DNA from: Piscinibacter caeni
GTDB lineage: Bacteria; Pseudomonadota; Gammaproteobacteria; Burkholderiales; Burkholderiaceae_C
Direction: 5' to 3'
Length of the DNA stretch: 53,464 nucleotides
NCBI GenBank assembly: GCA_003265685.1
Contig: QJOU01000068.1
Span: 1-53,464 of the forward strand
Shown here: one piece after another, positions 48,415 through 53,464 of the stretch
How the letters are laid out: every line of letters begins with the position of its first letter
Numbering within the stretch: position 1 is the stretch's first letter
Translations under genes and position numbers: made by a program
Notes under the pieces: generated by a model
Told to the model about the DNA's origin: nothing
What the model saw: only the letters and a program-made list of their open reading frames with translations
Databases searched by the model: none

Positions 48415-49059
48415 ATGCCGATCTGGCGCCTGGCGGCAACGCTGGCGGCCCTGGCGGCGTATGCCCTGCTGTGCCACGGGCTGATGGCGCATGCGCCCGG
48501 CCATCCGCTGACCGCAGCCGCGCTGTTCGCGCCGCTGCTGGTGATGCTGGTGGCGGCGGGGCTGCAGCCCGGGCGGCGCCTGCTGCTGCTGGCCGGCGCG
48601 CTGCTGGCGGGCCTGCTTGCCGCCCTCACGCTGGCCGGCCGCGGCGGCGACATGAACCATCTCTACGTGCTGCAGCATGCCGGCGTGCATGCGGCGCTCG
48701 CCTGGCTGTTCGGCAGCACGCTGCGCGAAGGCCGGACGCCGCTGATCACCGCGCTGGCGCAGCGCATCCACCGCGAGTTCACGCCCGCGATGCGCGCCTA
48801 CACGCGCCGGCTCACCGGGCTGTGGGCGGCTTACTTCGTGGCGATGATCGTGCTCTCGCTGGCCGTCTACGCACTGGCGCCGTGGCACTGGTGGTCGCTG
48901 TTCGGCAACCTGCTGACGCCGCTGGCGGCCGGCAGCTTCTTCGTCGGCGAGCACCTGCTGCGGCGCTGGCGCCACCCCGAATTCGAGCGCGCCTCGCTGG
49001 TGCAGGCGGTGCGGGCCTACCGCGAACTCGGCGCCACGCGCGCGAGCGGGGGCCGATGA
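48415..49059 (+). CDS. COG4648-type membrane protein of an aryl-polyene-type cluster
   Basis: The 214-residue protein has about six membrane segments (LAATLAALAAYALLCHGLMA, LTAAALFAPLLVMLVAAGL, LFGSTLREGRTPLITALAQRIH, WAAYFVAMIVLSLAVYALA, SLFGNLLTPLAAGSFFVGE). The loop RTPLITALAQRIHREFTPAM and the LFGNLLTPLAAGSFFVGEHLLRR region (given here in parts) recall the COG4648 protein found in aryl polyene clusters. Its role is unknown; it may assemble the pathway on the membrane. It starts seven bases after the ACP gene and overlaps the next by four bases (ATGA). Confidence 0.85.
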   Translation: MPIWRLAATLAALAAYALLCHGLMAHAPGHPLTAAALFAPLLVMLVAAGLQPGRRLLLLAGALLAGLLAALTLAGRGGDMNHLYVLQHAGVHAALAWLFGSTLREGRTPLITALAQRIHREFTPAMRAYTRRLTGLWAAYFVAMIVLSLAVYALAPWHWWSLFGNLLTPLAAGSFFVGEHLLRRWRHPEFERASLVQAVRAYRELGATRASGGR

Positions 49060-50711
49060 GCACGACCTTCCCGCTGCTCGTGCCGCGCGACCTGGACGCG
49101 CCGCTCGCCTGGTGCGCCGGCGCGCCGGCCAGCGCCGCGCAGTTCATCGCCGAGGCGCAATGGCTGGCCGAGCGCCTGCCGTCCGGCGCACGGCCGGTCA
49201 ACCTGTGCCGCGACCGCTACCTGTTCGCCCTCGGCCTGGCCGCCGCGCTGCTGCGCGGGCAGACCAGCCTGATGCCGCCCAACGCGCTGCCCGAGACGCT
49301 GCAGCAGCTCGGCAGCGACGGCCGCATCGTGGTGCTGCACGACGACCCGGCCGAGTCTGCGGCCGGTCTGCCGACGCTCGCCGTGGTCCGCCCGGCCGGC
49401 CTCGCCCCGGCCCGCGAGGTGCCCCGGCTCGCCGCGGACCTGGAGGCCGTCTGCCTGCTGACCTCGGGCTCGACCGGCCCGCCGCAGCCGCATGTCAAGC
49501 GCTGGGGGCCGCTGGTGGCCAACATCGGCGCCGAGGCGCAGCGCCTGGCCGAGCTGCTCGGTCGCGACTCGATCGCCGGGCTGAACGTCCTGGCCACCGT
49601 GCCGGCGCAGCACAGCTACGGCCTCGAGTCGAGCGTGCTGCTGGCGCTGCTGGGCGGCGCGGCCTTCGACGCCGGGCGGCCGTTCTACCCGGCCGACATC
49701 GCCGCCGAGCTGGCCCGCCTGCCCGCGCCGCGTGCGCTGGTCACCACGCCGTTCCACCTGAAGGCGCTGCTGCTGGCCGGCGTGGCGCTGCCGCCGGCCG
49801 CGCTGGTGCTGTCGGCCACCGCGCCGCTGTCGCCGCAGCTGGCCGCGCAGGCCGAGCAGGCCCTCGACGCGCGACTGGTGGAGATCTACGGCTGCACCGA
49901 GGCCGGCCAGGTGGCGGCGCGCCGCACCACCGACGGCCCGACCTGGACCACGCTCGGCGCGCTGCACCTGTGGCGCGAGGGCGAGGGCGAGGCCGAACGT
50001 TTCCTGGTGGCGGGCGGCCACGTCACCGAACCGACCCCGCTGGCCGACGTGCTCGAGCTGCAGGACGAGCGGCGCTTCCGCCTGCTCGGGCGCGCCAACG
50101 ACCTGATCCACGTGGCCGGCAAGCGCAGCTCGCTGGCGCACCTGAACTTCCACCTCAACCGCATCGAGGGCGTGGACGACGGTGCGTTCTGGATGCCCCC
50201 CGAGCAGGCCGACGGCGTGACGCGGCCGGTGGCCTTCGTCGTCGCGCCCACCCTGGGCGAGGCGCAGGTGATCCAGGCGCTGCGCGAGCGGCTCGAGCCG
50301 GCCTTCGTGCCGCGCCGCGTGATCCACGTCGACGCGCTGCCGCGCGAGGCCACCGGCAAGCTCGGCGCGCGCACGCTGGACGAGTTCGCGCGGGCGCAGC
50401 TCGACGGCGAGACACGCTTCGAGGTGCCGGCCGACCACCCGGCGTTCGAGGGCCACTTCCCGGGCCAGCCGGTGCTGCCCGGCGTGGCGCTGCTCGACCT
50501 GGTGCTGCAGGCGCTGGCCGCGCGCCCGGCGCTGCAGGCGCGTCTGGGCGCCACGCCGGTCATCGACGAGATCAAGTTCCTCGCCCCGGTCGGCCCGGGC
50601 AGCGCCTTGCGCGTGCTGCTGCGCGAGCAGGGCAGCGCGCTGGCCTTCGAGGTGCGGCGCGGGCCGACCTGCGTGGCCCGCGGCCGGCTCTCGGCGGGCA
50701 CGGCGGCATGA
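49056..50711 (+). CDS. AMP-dependent acyl/aryl ligase fused to a hot-dog dehydratase domain
   Basis: The 551-residue protein has an AMP-binding ligase domain at ~1-445 with the P-loop LLTSGSTGPPQPHVK, TVPAQHSYGLESSV, EIYGCTEAGQVAARR and the lysine-bearing REATGKLGA near the end. At ~450-551 there is a FabA/FabZ/ApeI-like hot-dog domain with the HPAFEGHFPGQPVLPGVALL block. The ligase would activate an aromatic starter acid onto the carrier; the second domain would dehydrate 3-hydroxyacyl intermediates. In E. coli-type aryl polyene clusters these functions are on separate proteins, so this is a fusion. ATGA overlap on both sides. Confidence 0.9.
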   Translation: MSTTFPLLVPRDLDAPLAWCAGAPASAAQFIAEAQWLAERLPSGARPVNLCRDRYLFALGLAAALLRGQTSLMPPNALPETLQQLGSDGRIVVLHDDPAESAAGLPTLAVVRPAGLAPAREVPRLAADLEAVCLLTSGSTGPPQPHVKRWGPLVANIGAEAQRLAELLGRDSIAGLNVLATVPAQHSYGLESSVLLALLGGAAFDAGRPFYPADIAAELARLPAPRALVTTPFHLKALLLAGVALPPAALVLSATAPLSPQLAAQAEQALDARLVEIYGCTEAGQVAARRTTDGPTWTTLGALHLWREGEGEAERFLVAGGHVTEPTPLADVLELQDERRFRLLGRANDLIHVAGKRSSLAHLNFHLNRIEGVDDGAFWMPPEQADGVTRPVAFVVAPTLGEAQVIQALRERLEPAFVPRRVIHVDALPREATGKLGARTLDEFARAQLDGETRFEVPADHPAFEGHFPGQPVLPGVALLDLVLQALAARPALQARLGATPVIDEIKFLAPVGPGSALRVLLREQGSALAFEVRRGPTCVARGRLSAGTAA

Positions 50712-51670
50712 AACCGGCGGCGACCATGGCCGACACGCCCGACTGGCACAGCGCCCCGGAGCGCAGCAACCAGGCCACGCTGCGCCTGATGGCCTGGATC
50801 GCGGTGCACCTGGGCCGGCGCGTGGCGCGCTGGATCCTGCACCCGATCACGCTCTACTTCCTCTGCTTCGCCCCGGCCGCGCGGCGCCATTCGGCGCGTT
50901 ACCTCGGCCGCGTGCTGGGCCGCCCGGCGCACTGGCACGAGGTCTACCGGCACCTGCATGCGTTCGCCTCGGTGGTGCTGGACCGGGTCTGGTTCGTGCG
51001 CGGCCGCACCGACGTGTTCGACCTGCAGGTGCACGGCGGCGAACTGGTCGACGCCACGCTGGCCGAGGGCCGCGGCGCCTTCCTGCTCGGCGCGCACCTG
51101 GGCAGCTTCGAGGCGCTGCACGCGGTCGGCGAAGCCCGCCCGGGCATGCGCGTGGCGATGGTCATGTACCCCGACAACGCGCGCCTGATCCAGGGCGTGC
51201 TGCAGGCGCTGGCGCCGCAGGCGAAGCTCGACGTGATCGCCATCGGCCGGCCCGGCTCGACGCTGGCGATCCGCGACTGGCTCGACGGCGGCGGCCTCGC
51301 CGGCCTGCTCGGCGACCGCTACCTCGACGCGGGCGCCGCCCCGGGCGGCCCCGCCGCACGCGACACGCTGGTGCGGCTGCCCTTCCTCGGCGTGCCCGCG
51401 CCCTTCGACGACGGCCCGCTGCGCCTGGCGCTGCTGCTGCGCCGGCGCGTCATCTTCATGGTCGCGCTGTACCGCGGCGGGCGTCGCTACGATGTGCGCT
51501 TCGAGACGCTGGCCGACTTCCGCGACCCGCCCGCCGACCCGGCCGCGCGGGCGCGCCTGGTGCACGAGGCGCAGCAGGCCTACGTCGCCCGGCTCGAGGC
51601 GCTGTGCCGCGAGGCGCCCACCAACTGGTTCAACTTCCATGACTTCTGGCGCGAGGACCATGCGGCCTGA
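50708..51670 (+). CDS. LpxL/HtrB-like lysophospholipid acyltransferase
   Basis: The 320-residue protein starts cytoplasmic, has a hydrophobic region (WILHPITLYFLCFAPAARR), and shows the LpxL-type active site GAHLGSFEALHAVG (H-x4-E) followed by GLLGDRYLD and RLPFLGVPAPF. It should transfer the finished polyene or an acyl group to a lipid acceptor at the inner membrane. An internal ATG six codons in is an alternative start, but ATGA overlap with the ligase gene supports the first. Its 3' end overlaps the next gene by 11 bases. Confidence 0.88.
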   Translation: MKPAATMADTPDWHSAPERSNQATLRLMAWIAVHLGRRVARWILHPITLYFLCFAPAARRHSARYLGRVLGRPAHWHEVYRHLHAFASVVLDRVWFVRGRTDVFDLQVHGGELVDATLAEGRGAFLLGAHLGSFEALHAVGEARPGMRVAMVMYPDNARLIQGVLQALAPQAKLDVIAIGRPGSTLAIRDWLDGGGLAGLLGDRYLDAGAAPGGPAARDTLVRLPFLGVPAPFDDGPLRLALLLRRRVIFMVALYRGGRRYDVRFETLADFRDPPADPAARARLVHEAQQAYVARLEALCREAPTNWFNFHDFWREDHAA

Positions 51671-52244
51671 GCGGCGCCGCCTGCTGGCCGCGCTGCTGCT
51701 GCTGCCCGCCGCGGCGCCGGCCGCGGCCTTCGACCTCGACGCCCTGATGGCGCTGCTGGCGCGGCGCAGCGGCGGCGAGGCGCGTTTCACCGAGGAGCGT
51801 TTCGTCGCCGGGCTGGACGGCCCGCCGCTGCGCTCGCGCGGCACGCTCAGCTTCACCGCACCGGACCGCTTCGCCCGCTACACCACCGAGCCGCGCCCCG
51901 AGTCGATGGAGGTGCAGGGCGACATCGCCGTGCTGCGGCGCGGCGGCCGCACGCGCCAGGTGGCGCTGGACGCGTTGCCCGAGCTGGGCGCGCTGGCCGA
52001 CGCGATGCGCGGCACGCTGACCGGCGACGCGCGCACGCTGAAGCGCCACTTCCAGCCCGGCGTCAGCGGCAACGCGGACAAGTGGACGCTCGCGCTGCGC
52101 CCGCTCGACGCCGGCCTGGCCGCGCAGGTGCGCGTGCTCGAGATCGCCGGCAGCGGCGCGGACGTGCGCAGCGTCGAGATCCGGCTGGCCAATGGCGACC
52201 GCTCGCTGATGCTGGTCGATCCGCTGACACCCGCGCCCAAATGA
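51660..52244 (+). CDS. LolA-like periplasmic carrier protein
   Basis: The 194-residue product has a signal peptide (RRLLAALLLLPAAAPAAAF) and the LolA-related pattern GEARFTEERFVAGLDGPPLRSRGTLSFTAPDRFARYT (blocks), with an 11-stranded half-barrel expected. Aryl polyene clusters encode such a protein, probably to ferry the lipid-like product across the periplasm. The ATG overlaps the acyltransferase 3' end, and the stop overlaps the MMPL ATG (ATGA). Confidence 0.88.
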   Translation: MRPERRRLLAALLLLPAAAPAAAFDLDALMALLARRSGGEARFTEERFVAGLDGPPLRSRGTLSFTAPDRFARYTTEPRPESMEVQGDIAVLRRGGRTRQVALDALPELGALADAMRGTLTGDARTLKRHFQPGVSGNADKWTLALRPLDAGLAAQVRVLEIAGSGADVRSVEIRLANGDRSLMLVDPLTPAPK

Positions 52245-53464
52245 CCGGCGCGCCGCTGAGCGGGCGCCAGCGCGCCGCGCGCCTGCTGCTGTGGGGGGCG
52301 CTGGTGCTGGCGGCGCTGCTGCAGATCACCCGCACCAGCTTCACCGCCGACCTGAGCGCCTTCCTGCCCGACGGCACCGAGCCGCGCCAGCGCGCGCTGA
52401 TCGAGCAGCTCAGGAGCGGCCTGCCGGCGCGCACGCTGATGCTGGGCATCGAGGGCGGCGACGCCACGCAGCGCGCCGCCGCCTCGCGCGCGCTGGCCGC
52501 CGCGCTGCGCGAGAGCGGCCTGTTCGAGCAGGTGAGCAACGGCGAGAACGACGCCTGGTCCGAGGCCGGCCAGTGGCTGTTCGAGCGCCGCTACGCGCTC
52601 AGCCCGGCGGTGGGGCCGGAGCGCTTCGGCCCCGCCGGCCTGCGCGACGCGATCGACGAGACGGTCTCGCTGCTCGGCACGCCGGCCGGCGCGATGGTGC
52701 GCCCGCTGCTCGACCGCGACCCGACCGGCGAGACGCTGCGCATCGCCGAAGGCCTGATCCCGGCACGCGCGCCGCGCAGCGAGCAGGGCGTGTGGGTGGC
52801 GCGCCAGGGCGGGCGGGCGCTGCTGCTGGCCATCGTGCGCGCCCCGGGTGCGGACCTGGACGCCCAGGCACTGGCGATCGAGCGCATCCGCAGCGAGTTC
52901 GCGCCGCTGGCGCGCGACGGGTTGACGCTGCTGCTCAGCGGCACGCCGCGCTTCGCGGTCGACAGCCGGGCGCAGATCGAACGCGAGGTGCACTGGCTGG
53001 CCGCCGCCGGCACGCTGCTGATGGGGGCGCTGCTGGTGCTCGCCTTCGCCTCGCCGGCCGCGCTGCTGGTAGCGCTGATCCCGGTGGCCAGCGGCGTGCT
53101 GGCCGGCATCGCGGCGGTCAGCCTGGCCTTCGGCCACGTGCACGGCGTGACGCTCGGCTTCGGCTCGACGCTGATCGGCGAGGCGGTCGACTACGCGATC
53201 TACTACCTGATCCAGACCCGCGGCCAGGACGGGCTGGGCTGGCGCCGCTGGCTGGCCAGCGGCTGGCCGACCGTGCGGCTCGGCCTGCTGACCTCGGTGT
53301 GCGGCTTCGCGGCGCTGCTGTTCTCCGGCTTCCCCGGCCTGGCCCAGCTCGGCGTGTTCTCGATCGCCGGGCTGCTCGGCGCCGCGCTGGCCACGCGGCT
53401 GGCGCTGCCCGCGCTGATGCCCGACGGCGCGCGCGGCATGGGCGCGCGCCGCCAGCTCGGCCGG
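52241..53464 (+). CDS. MMPL-family exporter, N-terminal part
   Basis: The visible 408 codons (open at the right edge) start with a membrane segment (LLLWGALVLAALLQITR), a periplasmic loop beginning TSFTADLSAFLPDGTEPRQ, then from ~residue 245 a bundle of membrane helices including LIGEAVDYAIYYLIQTR, the RND/MMPL proton-relay helix with Asp. It is an inner-membrane exporter likely to move the polyene lipid to the LolA-like carrier. About half of the ~770-residue family length is missing. The operon continues past the window. Confidence 0.9.
   Translation, partial: MTGAPLSGRQRAARLLLWGALVLAALLQITRTSFTADLSAFLPDGTEPRQRALIEQLRSGLPARTLMLGIEGGDATQRAAASRALAAALRESGLFEQVSNGENDAWSEAGQWLFERRYALSPAVGPERFGPAGLRDAIDETVSLLGTPAGAMVRPLLDRDPTGETLRIAEGLIPARAPRSEQGVWVARQGGRALLLAIVRAPGADLDAQALAIERIRSEFAPLARDGLTLLLSGTPRFAVDSRAQIEREVHWLAAAGTLLMGALLVLAFASPAALLVALIPVASGVLAGIAAVSLAFGHVHGVTLGFGSTLIGEAVDYAIYYLIQTRGQDGLGWRRWLASGWPTVRLGLLTSVCGFAALLFSGFPGLAQLGVFSIAGLLGAALATRLALPALMPDGARGMGARRQLGR

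Overview
The window is about 53 kb of very GC-rich, densely packed bacterial chromosome. Gene content (formylglutamate-type histidine degradation, a CcmI tail, recG near oxyR, GTP-type PEP carboxykinase, queA and tgt, an aryl-polyene-type cluster) and protein sequences suggest a betaproteobacterium of the order Burkholderiales, probably near Rubrivivax/Leptothrix-like genera. This is inferred by eye, not from a search. I found no rRNA, tRNA, CRISPR array, insertion sequence or phage gene. Most operons are coupled by ATGA or GTGA overlaps.

Left edge to about 16.6 kb: after the 3' end of ccmI lies a large histidine-utilisation (hut) locus. It holds hutC with two coupled passengers (a YecA/SEC-C protein and a metallophosphoesterase), hutH, a LysR gene divergent from an agmatinase/polyamine-binding-protein pair, a NitT/TauT-type ABC transporter, hutG, and the operon hutU-hutD-hutF-hutI. 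The five enzymes HutH, HutU, HutI, HutF and HutG make a complete route from histidine to glutamate plus formate. Three near-identical 20-bp palindromes sit at hutC/hutH, at the ABC transporter/hutG divergent region and at hutU. They are the likely HutC operators and tie the ABC transporter to the pathway. A second LysR gene closes the locus.

16.6-31 kb: two small tandem paralogous proteins of unknown function, pckG, a TupA-like binding protein next to a MOSC protein, an Old Yellow Enzyme, rlmJ, an exported SRPBCC protein, a lipoprotein, two small heat-shock proteins behind a sigma-32-like promoter, an HTH regulator, and a coupled run of two exported proteins plus an LplT-PlsC fusion that converges on a UbiH-type hydroxylase.

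31-47 kb: tgt and queA flank a TonB receptor - YfiR - CHASE8 hybrid kinase operon and a cytochrome c gene with an FNR-like promoter. Then come recG, a Yip1-family protein, oxyR with its two redox cysteines, a second hybrid kinase paired with an orphan amino-acid-type binding protein, dps and a DJ-1/PfpI protein.

48 kb to right edge: the start of an aryl-polyene-type biosynthesis/export operon (ACP, COG4648 membrane protein, AMP-ligase fused to a hot-dog dehydratase, LpxL-like acyltransferase, LolA-like protein, MMPL exporter). It runs off the window.

The strongest leads are the HutC operator set covering a probable histidine/urocanate importer, the TonB receptor-YfiR-kinase sensory operon, the two small paralogues, and the FNR-type promoter of the cytochrome gene.
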